Shown: positions 39,920 to 47,998, numbered from the stretch's first letter. The stretch: DNA of 64,000 nucleotides from Burkholderia sp. NRF60-BP8 (GCF_001522585.2 NZ_CP013373.1:1550001-1614000); one strand, 5' to 3'. Program-made: numbers and translations. Notes: generated by a model from the letters alone, not told the origin.

Positions 39920-41017
39920 ATGAACGTCACCGAATACTACACGCGCGAGCTGACCACGCGCGGCTATCAGTCCGATCCCGCTCAGCGCGCGGCCGTCGAT
40001 CGCCTGCAGCGCTGTTTCGACGAGTGGGTCGACTACAAGGCGCGCCGCTCGAACGCTTTCAAGAAGCTCATCAATCACCCGGATCTCCCGCGCGGCGTCT
40101 ACATGTGGGGCGGTGTCGGTCGCGGCAAGAGCTTCCTGATGGACAGCTTCTACGCAGTCGTACCCGTGCAGCGCAAGACGCGCCTGCATTTCCACGAATT
40201 CATGCGGGAAGTGCACCGCGAGCTCGAGGAGCTGAAAGGGCAGGCCGATCCGCTCGACGAACTCGCGCGGCGCATCGCGAAGCGTTACCGGCTGATCTGC
40301 TTCGACGAGTTCCACGTGTCGGACATCGCCGACGCGATGATCCTGTATCGCTTGCTCGATCGCCTGTTCAACAACGGCGTGCAGTTCGTGATGACGTCCA
40401 ATTACGATCCCGACGACCTGTATCCGGACGGCCTGCATCGCGATCGCATGCTGCCGGCGATCGCGCTGATCAAGGAAAAGCTCGACGTGCTCAACGTCGA
40501 CGCGGGGGTCGATTATCGCCAGCGCACACTCGCGCAGGTGAAGATGTATCACACGCCGCTCGGCGCGGAAGCCGATCGCGAACTGCGCCATGCATTCGGC
40601 AAGCTCGCGGCCGTGCCCGACGAAAGCCCGATCCTGCATATCGAGAAGCGCGAACTGAAGGCGCTGCGCAAGGCGGACGGCGTCGTGTGGTTCGATTTCG
40701 CGACGCTGTGCGGCGGCCCGCGTTCCCAGAACGACTACCTCGAACTGGCGAGCCGTTTTCATGCGATCGTGCTGTCCGAGGTGCCGCAGATGTCGCCGCG
40801 GATGGCGTCCGAGGCGCGCCGCTTCACCTGGCTCATCGACGTGCTCTACGATCACAAGGTCAAGCTGCTGATGTCCGCGGCGGTGCCGGCCGAAGCGTTG
40901 TACGTCGAAGGCCCGATGGCCAACGAATTCGCGCGTACGGTCTCGCGCATCGTCGAGATGCAGTCGAAGGAGTATCTCGAAACGCCGCGCCGCATCGTCG
41001 ATACGTCGTTGACCTGA
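39920..41017 (+). CDS. zapE: Cell division protein ZapE (AFG1-like ATPase)
   Basis: P-loop ATPase of the AFG1/LACE1 family that associates with the Z ring under stress. 365 residues: MNVTEYYTRELTTRGYQ start, Walker A GGVGRGKS (near 64-71), Walker B ICFDEFHVSD, and the sensor-like FVMTSNYDPDDLYPDGLHRDR motif typical of this family. The earlier ATG (39866) would run through the terminator stem, so 39920 is preferred. Confidence 0.95.
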   Translation: MNVTEYYTRELTTRGYQSDPAQRAAVDRLQRCFDEWVDYKARRSNAFKKLINHPDLPRGVYMWGGVGRGKSFLMDSFYAVVPVQRKTRLHFHEFMREVHRELEELKGQADPLDELARRIAKRYRLICFDEFHVSDIADAMILYRLLDRLFNNGVQFVMTSNYDPDDLYPDGLHRDRMLPAIALIKEKLDVLNVDAGVDYRQRTLAQVKMYHTPLGAEADRELRHAFGKLAAVPDESPILHIEKRELKALRKADGVVWFDFATLCGGPRSQNDYLELASRFHAIVLSEVPQMSPRMASEARRFTWLIDVLYDHKVKLLMSAAVPAEALYVEGPMANEFARTVSRIVEMQSKEYLETPRRIVDTSLT

Positions 41018-41166
41018 GCGGATGGCGGGTGCTCGCAATCGGCGTCATTCAAACGTCAATTTCGGTTAGATTCAGCGAATCTTCGGGTATTTTCGGATTT
41101 GTCTTATATTCATCGTTGAGGTGAGCCGATATTGTGGTGTCATGGTTATTAAGGCTGGAGATGTCC

Positions 41167-41577
41167 ATGACACCGTATCGCGATTTGACCGACCACGAAT
41201 GGCGCTGCGTCGCGCCGCTTCTGCCCGAAATGCAGCCGCGCACCGAGTTGCGCGGCCGGCCGTTAGCCAATACGCGAGCCGTGCTGAACGGTGTGCTGTG
41301 GGTGATCTACAGCGGCGCAACATGGTCGGCCATGCCGCGCCGTTACCCGTCGTATCAGACATGCCATCGCCGCTTCAAGGTATGGCACGAAACGGGCACG
41401 CTGATGAACGTGATGCGTGAGCTCTACGGCGACGCCGGCATGAATCTGTGCAACGAACTGTCCGCGCGGATGCGCAAGCATACGCAATCGAAGGCGGCGG
41501 AGGCGCGTAGCAACGCGGCGCCCGCGTATCGTGCACCGGGTAGCTATGCATCGGATGCGATGAAGCACGCGGCGTGA
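41167..41577 (+). CDS. Second stand-alone IS5-type transposase N-terminal domain protein
   Basis: 136 residues: MTPYRDLTDHEWRCVAPLLP, RGRPLANTRAVLNGVLWVIY, MPRRYPSYQTCHRRFKVWHE. This is the same DUF4096-like helical domain as the 13546-13947 protein, again with no DDE catalytic domain, and with a different basic/Ala-rich C-terminus. GGAG 6 nt before ATG 41167 decides the start over 41134 and 41161. It has its own terminator (41614). No terminal inverted repeats or target duplications were seen, so it appears domesticated rather than mobile. Confidence 0.75.
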   Translation: MTPYRDLTDHEWRCVAPLLPEMQPRTELRGRPLANTRAVLNGVLWVIYSGATWSAMPRRYPSYQTCHRRFKVWHETGTLMNVMRELYGDAGMNLCNELSARMRKHTQSKAAEARSNAAPAYRAPGSYASDAMKHAA

Positions 41578-41613
41578 TGTCCTTCGGTTTTCGTTGTGCA
41601 CGCCCCAAAAGGA

Positions 41614-41650
41614 AATCGGCCTGACGACGTCGTCGCAGGCCGATTTTTTT
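41614..41650 (+). terminator. Intrinsic terminator after the IS5-domain gene
   Basis: AAATCGGCCTG / CAGGCCGATTT, with an ACGACGTCGTCG loop that can itself pair, followed by seven T. It lies 35 nt after the stop. Confidence 0.88.
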
Positions 41651-41680
41651 ATTGAGCCGCGCGTTTTGGCGCGTACTGCG

Positions 41681-42142
41681 TTATTGCTGGCGGACCCAGG
41701 TCTGCGACCGGCCCAGCAGCGACACGCCGATGTAGCCGCGCACCACGAGCTTCTGGCCGCCGTCTTCAAGCGTCATCTTGCACTTGTAGACCTTGCCGTT
41801 CTCCGGGTCGAGAATGTTGCCGCCGTCCCAGTGGTCGCCGTCCTTCTTCATCGCCTTGATGATCGTCATGCCCTTGATGAGCTGATCCTTGCGCTCGTCC
41901 GTGCACGCGGTGCAGCGGCGATCGGGCGTATCGTTCGCGCCGAGGCCCTTGACGACCTTGCCCGTCAGCGAGCCGTCGCCGTCCTCGGCGATCTGCACGA
42001 GCGCCTTCGGTTGATGGGTGTTGTCGTCGATCGTCTGCCACATGCCGACTGGGCTGTCGGCTTGCGCGAACGTGGGGGTTGCGCACGCGAGCAGAGCGCC
42101 GGCAATGGCGATCGCGCGCAACGGGCGGGTCAGTTGAATCAT
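41681..42142 (-). CDS. DUF2147-family secreted protein
   Basis: 153-residue precursor with a Sec signal peptide (LRAIAIAGALLACATPTFA-QA). The mature part has the DUF2147 pattern: SPVGMWQTIDDNTHQPKALV, VVKGLGANDTPDRRCTACTD with the paired cysteines, LIKGMTIIKAMKKDGDHWDG, ILDPENGKVYKCKMTLEDGG, LVVRGYIGVSLLGRSQTW. A periplasmic lipocalin-like fold is expected; function unknown. AAGGAGG spaced 7 nt from ATG 42142 decides the start. Confidence 0.88.
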   Translation of the reverse strand: MIQLTRPLRAIAIAGALLACATPTFAQADSPVGMWQTIDDNTHQPKALVQIAEDGDGSLTGKVVKGLGANDTPDRRCTACTDERKDQLIKGMTIIKAMKKDGDHWDGGNILDPENGKVYKCKMTLEDGGQKLVVRGYIGVSLLGRSQTWVRQQ

Positions 42143-42272
42143 TGTCATCCTCCTTGTTTTGCATGTCTGTTCGATTTGCCCGTACGCCCGTCTGCATGGG
42201 GCGGGTCTGTTGCGAGCTTCACCAGAATACGTGAAACCGTGCGCCACGTTTGATAGAGGGGACTCTAATCGA

Positions 42273-42299
42273 AACAGCCCGCGTGACGCGGGCTGTGAG
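42273..42299 (-). terminator. Hairpin after the TpsB-like gene
   Basis: ACAGCCCGCG-TCA-CGCGGGCTGT on the minus strand, followed by TTTCG, about 20 nt after the stop at 42317. The stem is strong but the T run is short. Confidence 0.6.
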
Positions 42300-42316
42300 G
42301 CGACTTTGGTGACCGA

Positions 42317-44002
42317 TCAGTTGAGCTGATACGAGAACGCGGCGTTGATGCGCGGGCTGCGTGACGCGCTTTCGACCGGTGCGTCGCCCACCGGTTTCGC
42401 GACGTTCAGATCGAGACTGTAGTAGCGGCTGTCCGTGAGCCGCACGCCGATGCCGACCGACGACATGCGGTTCGGCGATGGCGTGCCCGAGTGAAGATAC
42501 ACACGCGCCATGTCGTATGCGATGTACGGCGTAATCGATTTCAGATACGTCCAGCCCGGTGTGAAACCGCGGTTGACTTCGAGCGACATCCCCCAGCCCG
42601 AGTCGCCCGACGTTTCGCCCGGCTGGTAGCCGAGCGCGTAACGGGTCGAGCCGAACGAGATCTGTTCGGACGTCGGCAGCGAGTCGGGACTGTATTGCCC
42701 GGTCAGCGACACCGACGTGCCGATCCGGAACGGCCATTCGTTCGTCTGCGTGAAGGTTGCGCCGGTGCGGACGAAGGTCAGCGAGATGGGGCTGTCCACC
42801 GAGGTCGTCGTCGTGCCGACGGTGATGTCCTGCGCTTTCGACGCGCCGAGGATGTTGAAGCCCTTCGCGACGTTGACGCTCAGCTTCTGTACCTGTTTCG
42901 GCTGGACGTTCGTGTAGTCGAGTTGCATCTGCAGCACGCGAACTTGCGATCGGTTATCGAGGGTCGCGCCGTTGATCTGGTTCTGGTAGCGGTCCTCGTT
43001 GTGCGACGCATAACCCGACACGGTGCCGAGCAGGCTGCGCTGGTTGTTCAGCAGAATCGGGTAGGAGGCCGAAAGACCGAGCTTCTCGTTCTTCACGGTG
43101 CGCTGGACGTATGACGGCAACCCCGGGTTATCGGTCGGTTTGCCGCGATACGTGCTGGCATCGAGGCGCGTGATCAGGCCGCTGCTGCCGACGGGCAGGG
43201 CGCCGCTGAACGCGAAGTAGGTCTGCTTGTCGCGTCCCGGCGGCGCGAGCGCCGAGATGCTCAGTTGCTCGCCGAACGACGTGAGGCCGTTTTCGGTTGC
43301 GGTGATGAGGCCCTGGACGCCCGGGTGGTTGAAGTCGATACCCGTGCTGACGTTGAACGGCTTGCGATCCACCGCAAGTTCGAGCGTCGTCGCGCCGTCG
43401 GTGGTTTGCGGCGGCGGGACATTCGCTTTCACCGTCAGGCCGGGCAGCAGGCCGAACGTGTTCACGTAGCGCTCGAACGTCGCGCGGCGCAGCGGACGAT
43501 CGGCCGTGATGTGCGCGGCGATCGCGCGAATCTTCGGTTCCATCGCGCCGGGTTTGCCGGTGACCTTGACGTCCGCCACGTAGCCTTCGACCACCGTGAT
43601 GCGCACGACACCGTTCTCGAACGTCTGCGCGGGAACGAACGCGAACGAGAGCGCGTAGCCGCGTTCCTGGTACAGCTTCGTCACGCCGTTGGCGGTTTCG
43701 ATCAGCTCGCCGATCGTGATGTCCTTGCCGACGAGCGGTGTGAAGCGGCGCGTGATTTCCTCGAACGGCACCGACTTCACGCCTTCGACCTGGAACGTCG
43801 TCGGCGTCAGGTGTCGCGACAGCAGCTCCTGCAATTGCGGCGCCTGCGGTGCGACCTGAACGGTGACGTTCGGGCCCGTCTTCGGTGCGTTGATCTGGGG
43901 AAGGGAGTCGAGCGGGTTACCGCCGACGCGCGTTTGTGCCTGTGCCGTGCCTGCTGCCGCGATGGCGAGCAGCATCATCCATCTGTCGAGTCTGGATTTC
44001 AT
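42317..44002 (-). CDS. Two-partner-secretion (ShlB/FhaC/TpsB) outer-membrane transporter
   Basis: 561 residues. Sec signal peptide (MMLLAIAAAGTAQA-QT), a Pro/Gln-rich plug-like linker, a POTRA domain (about 70-150: FQVEGVKSVPFEEITRRFTP, GYALSFAFVPAQTFENGVV, VVEGYVADVKVTG) and a 16-strand-type barrel ending in a C-terminal aromatic/hydrophobic strand (INAAFSYQLN). It should export a TpsA exoprotein, but no TPS-domain protein is encoded in the window. It lies 144 nt downstream of the second collagen-like gene on the same strand and is probably in that operon. Confidence 0.88.
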   Translation of the reverse strand: MKSRLDRWMMLLAIAAAGTAQAQTRVGGNPLDSLPQINAPKTGPNVTVQVAPQAPQLQELLSRHLTPTTFQVEGVKSVPFEEITRRFTPLVGKDITIGELIETANGVTKLYQERGYALSFAFVPAQTFENGVVRITVVEGYVADVKVTGKPGAMEPKIRAIAAHITADRPLRRATFERYVNTFGLLPGLTVKANVPPPQTTDGATTLELAVDRKPFNVSTGIDFNHPGVQGLITATENGLTSFGEQLSISALAPPGRDKQTYFAFSGALPVGSSGLITRLDASTYRGKPTDNPGLPSYVQRTVKNEKLGLSASYPILLNNQRSLLGTVSGYASHNEDRYQNQINGATLDNRSQVRVLQMQLDYTNVQPKQVQKLSVNVAKGFNILGASKAQDITVGTTTTSVDSPISLTFVRTGATFTQTNEWPFRIGTSVSLTGQYSPDSLPTSEQISFGSTRYALGYQPGETSGDSGWGMSLEVNRGFTPGWTYLKSITPYIAYDMARVYLHSGTPSPNRMSSVGIGVRLTDSRYYSLDLNVAKPVGDAPVESASRSPRINAAFSYQLN

Positions 44003-44146
44003 TGTTCTTCCTCGTAGGCCTTGCTTTTCGTCTTCTTTGTAATGCCGGCGCACGACACCAGGGTGTCGCGCGCCGCGTGCCGCAATGCCGGTTGTGTTTG
44101 TACGGCCGCGTCATTCGCTCCGGCTGCGATGACGCGACCGTCCTCC

Positions 44147-45496
44147 TTACTTGCCAACGCTACCCAACGTACCCAGCAACCCCGTGACCGGTGCCAGCAG
44201 ACCCGTCGAACCGCTGCCCGACGACGCCGTACCCGACACGCTGCCGACCAACGACGTGACCGGCGCGAGCGGGCTCGAGCCCCCGGACCCTGCTGCACCG
44301 CCGACCGCTCCGGTGACAGTATTCAGCAAACCGGTGACGGGCGCGAGAGGGTTAGCACTGCCCGCGCCGCCCGTTGCGCCGCCGAGCGTGCCGGTGACCG
44401 TCGACACGAGATTCGTGACGGGCGCGAGCGGGCTGCTGCCCGAGCCGCCCGCTGCGCCGCCGAGCGCGCCCGTGAGCGAGCCGAGCGGCGTCGAGCCGAG
44501 ACCCGACAGCAGCCCGCCGAGCGGGTTCGTCGAACCGGAACCGGAGGACGAGCCATTCTGGACGGTTGCCGTCGAGCCGCCGACGAGGCTCGTGATCAGG
44601 CCGGGGATCGGTGCCGCGCCGTTCGGGCCGTTCGGATTGACGAGGCCGCCAGCGTTGGTCACGGTATTGCCGACCGCGGTCACGAGCTGGCCGACGTCGC
44701 CGACGAGCGGCTGGCTCGACGTGCCGGCGACCTGCTTGCCGGCCGAGCTGATTGCGCCGCCGATCTGGCCGAGCAGGCCCGAGACGGGTTGGCCGAGGCC
44801 GGTCGTCGTGCCGACCTGCTGCGTGACCTGGCCGGCGGTGATCACGAGCGGCGTGATCGCCGAGCTGATCGGTTGCGTGACCTGCTGGACGGCGCCCGAC
44901 GACAGCGTCGAGCCGATCGTCGTGCCGGCGGCCGTCAGGCCGTTGGCGACCGTATCGAGCACGGTGCCGACCGGCGTCGTGACCGGCGCGAGCGGTGCCA
45001 GCGGGCCGGTGCCCAGCGCCTTGACCGTCGAGCTCAGGCCGGACACCGTGTTGCTGGTCGCGCCGACGACGTTGCCGAGACCGGCAACCGTGGTGCCGAC
45101 CGGGTCCTTCGTCGAGCCGATCTGCCCCAGCCCGTTGCTCACCGCATCGGCGGCCGCGCCGACGATCGTGCCGGTGCTGGACAGCGTGCTGCCGACGCCC
45201 TTCGTCACACCGTCGCCGAGGCCCGGCAGGCTGATGTTGCCGACCGTGCTGCCGAGGTCGGTGGCCGTCTGGCCGACCGTGCTGATGACGCCCTTGGTGC
45301 CGGTCGGCGAACCGCTGGTGCCGCTCGTGCCGGGCGTGCCGCTCGTGCTCGGGTTGTTGTTGTCGTTGCTGCTGGTCGGCGGCGAGCTGACGCCGCCGCC
45401 GCCGCAGGCGGCCAGCAGGCACGCTGCGGCGAAGGCGGTGAGGGGCATGCGCCAGTGGCGCAGGGCGACCGTCGTGATCGAACGTTGCTGGGACAT
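44147..45496 (-). CDS. Collagen-like repeat lipoprotein, copy 2
   Basis: 449-residue low-complexity surface lipoprotein. The lipobox CLLAAC (Cys31) is followed by an Asn/Ser/Thr/Gly stretch with a few Gly-X-Y units (SGTPGTSGTSGS), a Gly/Thr/Val-rich repetitive middle, and C-terminal repeats of the form PLAPVTxLVxTVTGxxGGA. It resembles the protein encoded just upstream in overall design and shares these repeats, so they are likely paralogues. There are no cysteines after the lipobox and few charged residues. It starts 40 nt after the upstream gene. Confidence 0.8.
   Translation of the reverse strand: MSQQRSITTVALRHWRMPLTAFAAACLLAACGGGGVSSPPTSSNDNNNPSTSGTPGTSGTSGSPTGTKGVISTVGQTATDLGSTVGNISLPGLGDGVTKGVGSTLSSTGTIVGAAADAVSNGLGQIGSTKDPVGTTVAGLGNVVGATSNTVSGLSSTVKALGTGPLAPLAPVTTPVGTVLDTVANGLTAAGTTIGSTLSSGAVQQVTQPISSAITPLVITAGQVTQQVGTTTGLGQPVSGLLGQIGGAISSAGKQVAGTSSQPLVGDVGQLVTAVGNTVTNAGGLVNPNGPNGAAPIPGLITSLVGGSTATVQNGSSSGSGSTNPLGGLLSGLGSTPLGSLTGALGGAAGGSGSSPLAPVTNLVSTVTGTLGGATGGAGSANPLAPVTGLLNTVTGAVGGAAGSGGSSPLAPVTSLVGSVSGTASSGSGSTGLLAPVTGLLGTLGSVGK
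44160..44450 (-). repeat. PLAPVT-type C-terminal repeats in collagen-like copy 2
   Basis: About four imperfect units of roughly 22 residues (SPLAPVTNLVSTVTGTLGGA, NPLAPVTGLLNTVTGAVGGA, SPLAPVTSLVGSVSG, LLAPVTGLLGTLG). The same unit recurs in the neighbouring paralogue. Confidence 0.8.
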
Positions 45497-45536
45497 GATG
45501 GACTCCTCGCTGTCTTTTCGATGAATGGATGTCGGA

Positions 45537-47090
45537 TTACTTGCCGTGCGTGCCGCCGAGCAGGCCGCCGATCAGCGACGTGACGGGCGCAAGCGGATTC
45601 GACGACGAGCCCGCGTTCGTGACGGCACCCGTGCCGCCGCTCAGTGCCGGTACGCCGACCGTGCTCGTGACCGTGGAGACGGCATTCGTCACCGGTGCGA
45701 GCGGGCTGCTGCCGCCTGCGCCGCCCGTCACGCCGCCGAGTGCGCCCGTGACTGCGCCGAGGAGGCCCGTGACCGGTGCGAGCGGGCCGCCGCTGGTACC
45801 GCCCGTTGCGCCGCCGAGCGCGCCGGTGACCGTCGAGACGAGGCCCGTAACCGGTGCGAGCGGACCGCCGCTGCCGCCTGCTGCGCCGCCCAGTGCACCC
45901 GTGACCGTCGAGACGAGCCCCGTGACCGGCGCTAGCGGGCCGCTGCCGCCACCCGTTGCGCCGCCGAGTGCGCCGGTCACCGTCGATACGAGACCCGTGA
46001 GCGGGGCAAGCGGGTTGGTCACGCCGCCGGTGCCGCCCGTGAGCAGGCCGCCGACGGCCTTCACGGTGTTGCCCGTCGATGAGACCGTATTGCCGAGGCC
46101 GGTGGTGACCGGGTTGCCGCCCGTCGATGCGAGCAGGGCGCCGGCCTGGTTCAGCCCGTTGCCGACCGTGCCGAGCAGCGTGTTGACCGGTGCGCCGAGG
46201 CCGGTTGCCGTGCCGATCGTCTGGGTCGTCTGGCCGACCATCGTCGTGATCGGCGTGATGGCCGAGCTGACCGTCTGCGTGACCTGCTGGATCGGGCCGG
46301 TCGACAGTGCGTTGGTGAGCGTGGTGCCGCCGTTCGACACGGCGCCGCCGAGCGTCGTGACGAGGCCGCCGACCGCGCCCGTGACCGGCGCGAGCGGCGA
46401 CAGCGGGCCGCTGCCGAGGCTCGTGACGAGGTTGCCCGTTTGCGTGACTGCGCCGCCGAGCTGATTGACCACGCCGCCCGTGCTGGCGACCGTGGTGCCG
46501 ACCGGATCCTTCGTCGCGCCGAGCTGGCCGAGCCCGTTGCCGAGGCCGTTGCCCAGCGCAGAGACCGCGCCGCCCACGCTTTGCACGATGCCGCCCGCGG
46601 CTTGCGTGGTGGCCGGATTGACGCCCGGCAGCGTTTGGCTACCGATGACGGAGCCGAGACCGGAGACGGTGCTGCCGGCATTCGTGATGATGTTGCTGCC
46701 GCTTGCGAGGACATTTCCCACCGGGTTCGCCGACACACCGGAGGTGCCGGACGTACCGCTCGTGCCCGAGGTTCCGCTGGTGCCGGACGTACCGCTCGTG
46801 CCCGACGTTCCGCTGGTGCCGGACGTACCGCTCGTGCCCGACGTTCCGCTGGTGCCGGACGTGCCGCTCGTGCCCGAGGTACCACTCGTGCCGCTCGTAC
46901 CCGACGTGCCGCTCGAGCCGTTGCCGCCCGACGTGGAGATCGTATCGCCGCCGCCGGAGCTCGAGCCGCCACCGAGACCCTGGCTGATGGAGCCGGAGCC
47001 GCCGCACGCGGAAAGGGAAAGCATGGCTGCAACGGTGGCCGCGATCAGAGTCGTCCGGAACATGCCATGAGGGATAACCTTAATGTCCAT
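45537..47090 (-). CDS. Collagen-like repeat lipoprotein, copy 1 (sigma54-controlled)
   Basis: 517-residue predicted lipoprotein (lipobox LSLSAC, Cys29). After a Gly/Ser linker it has about 19 perfect Gly-Thr-Ser triplets (near residues 60-117), a collagen-like Gly-X-Y tract without proline and a likely O-glycosylation substrate. A Gly/Val/Thr-rich middle and four or more 23-residue PLAPVTGLVSTVTGALGGA repeats follow. GAGGA 5 nt before ATG 47090 decides the start. A sigma54 promoter lies 64-78 nt upstream. Likely a surface-exposed stalk or adhesin; that is inference. Tandem DNA repeats make its length variable in principle. Confidence 0.82.
   Translation of the reverse strand: MDIKVIPHGMFRTTLIAATVAAMLSLSACGGSGSISQGLGGGSSSGGGDTISTSGGNGSSGTSGTSGTSGTSGTSGTSGTSGTSGTSGTSGTSGTSGTSGTSGTSGTSGTSGTSGTSGVSANPVGNVLASGSNIITNAGSTVSGLGSVIGSQTLPGVNPATTQAAGGIVQSVGGAVSALGNGLGNGLGQLGATKDPVGTTVASTGGVVNQLGGAVTQTGNLVTSLGSGPLSPLAPVTGAVGGLVTTLGGAVSNGGTTLTNALSTGPIQQVTQTVSSAITPITTMVGQTTQTIGTATGLGAPVNTLLGTVGNGLNQAGALLASTGGNPVTTGLGNTVSSTGNTVKAVGGLLTGGTGGVTNPLAPLTGLVSTVTGALGGATGGGSGPLAPVTGLVSTVTGALGGAAGGSGGPLAPVTGLVSTVTGALGGATGGTSGGPLAPVTGLLGAVTGALGGVTGGAGGSSPLAPVTNAVSTVTSTVGVPALSGGTGAVTNAGSSSNPLAPVTSLIGGLLGGTHGK
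45696..46020 (-). repeat. PLAPVT-type repeats in collagen-like copy 1
   Basis: Four well-conserved units of about 66-72 bp encoding PLAPVTGLVSTVTGALGGA plus a Gly/Ser spacer, with further degenerate copies toward the stop. Confidence 0.85.
46741..46911 (-). repeat. 9-bp/36-bp tandem repeat encoding (Gly-Thr-Ser)n
   Basis: About 19 nine-base units in frame, organised in a higher-order 36-bp period (plus-strand units GACGTACCG, CTCGTGCCC, GACGTTCCG, CTGGTGCCG repeated about three times). Gain or loss of units keeps the reading frame. It is a tandem minisatellite, not a CRISPR. Confidence 0.92.
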
Positions 47091-47153
47091 TTCGTCCTCG
47101 CATTAAAAATGTGTTGTGAACTGCGTTGTGTTGAGTGGTGCGAGGACTACTCT

Positions 47154-47168
47154 GCAACTGTCGTGCCA
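47154..47168 (-). promoter_or_regulatory. Sigma54 promoter of the collagen-like/TpsB operon
   Basis: On the minus strand TGGCACG-ACAG-TTGC(A) matches the -24/-12 consensus at every defined position with exact spacing. Transcription would start near 47142, giving a 5' UTR of about 50 nt before ATG 47090. Confidence 0.85.
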
Positions 47169-47297
47169 TTTCGATGCCCGACGGTTCGACGACCGGTTTT
47201 AAACGAGGCAATTCCTTGTCGGAGAAGGAAGTTATGGAAATTGAAAGATTGTTGAATCTGTTTAAGAGAGGATGAATGAGAACGGTTTCGGCCGTTT

Positions 47298-47342
47298 CGT
47301 AACGTAACGTCACAACATTGGCGTTACGGATGCGGCGTAACG
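47298..47342. promoter_or_regulatory. CGTWACG repeat cluster (candidate enhancer)
   Basis: Four copies in 45 bp: CGTAACG at 47298, 47303 (overlapping) and 47336, and the complement CGTTACG at 47322. They lie 130-175 bp upstream of the sigma54 -24 box, the usual place for an activator. The same 7-mer is repeated upstream of the 10159 sigma54 promoter and at 62033-62049. Confidence 0.6.
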
Positions 47343-47767
47343 TGGGGCCCACGCAGGTTTGGTGGACGAGGCAATTGTTTTACTGGTGGATTAGGTGTGC
47401 ACATCTAACCTATCGTAAATCCTATGTGTAAGTCGTACCGAAACGCCGTACAAATACGTTGTGCTCCTGATCATTTTTTCCGCCCGAGTAGTTGAAAAGA
47501 GGTTGGAATTTAAATGGGAACGGATATAGAATCGGGAGCAGATGTAAGCAAATGTACGGTTCGGTACACTACGTTCGAGGAGGGGCACTATCGCGAATGT
47601 TAACTTGCATCAAATCGTGAGCAATGCCCTTCGGGGCGACCTATAAAGAAAGCGCACCCGGTTGTCGTTACAGCAGATGTGGCGAACGGCTGGGGCAAAC
47701 GGCCAGATATGCGGGGACGTATACGTATAAAAGGCCAGAAAACGTAAATACAGGCACGAGGAATAAA

Positions 47768-47938
47768 ATGAAAGCAATCATCAAGCGTTTCCTTAAGGAA
47801 GAAGACGGGGTTACCGCAGTCGAGTACGGACTCATCGCCGGACTCATCGCCGTCGCTCTCGTCAGTGCGATGAGCACGTTGACGGGTGGCATCTCGGGTG
47901 CGTTCACCTACATCGCCAGCAAACTGCCGGCGGCATAA
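47768..47938 (+). CDS. flp: Flp-type type IVb pilin
   Basis: 56-residue prepilin that polymerises into Tad/Flp adhesive pili. The leader MKAIIKRFLKEEDG is cut after Gly14; the mature protein starts VTAVEYGLIAGLIAVAL with Glu at +5 and the adjacent Tyr, the Flp signature, then one hydrophobic helix and a short tail. It heads the Tad locus and is separated from cpaA by a strong hairpin, as expected for the most abundant product. Confidence 0.96.
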   Translation: MKAIIKRFLKEEDGVTAVEYGLIAGLIAVALVSAMSTLTGGISGAFTYIASKLPAA

Positions 47939-47972
47939 CGAACGAGCTTTGCTCATTTCCCTGTTGTCAGGG

Positions 47973-47998
47973 GCGCGGATTGCTTCGGCAATCCGCGC
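47973..47998 (+). other. UUCG-loop hairpin between flp and cpaA
   Basis: A perfect 11-bp stem GCGCGGATTGC / GCAATCCGCGC closed by a C(TTCG)G tetraloop, 35 nt after the flp stop. The downstream TAAGTTTT is a poor T run. It probably stabilises flp mRNA or gives partial termination, so that pilin is made in excess over the assembly proteins. Confidence 0.75.

Larger units (their letters stand above)
47091..47767. other. 677-nt divergent regulatory region
   Basis: No gene seen. It separates the minus-strand collagen-like operon from the plus-strand Tad operon and is visibly more AT-rich than the flanks. It contains a sigma54 promoter (47154-47168), a cluster of CGTWACG repeats (47298-47342) and, on the Tad side, AT-rich stretches such as TATACGTATAAAA (47720-47732) without a clear consensus promoter. 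Confidence 0.7.

Noticed and set aside
44151..45524. 457-codon plus-strand ORF (Pro/Val/Thr-rich) opposite collagen-like copy 2
   Set aside because: It looks protein-like only because repeats are read in reverse. The minus strand has a signal peptide with lipobox, and its operon partner has a ribosome site and promoter.
46741..46911. Possible CRISPR array
   Set aside because: Repeats are contiguous 9-bp units in frame within a gene, without spacers or cas genes.
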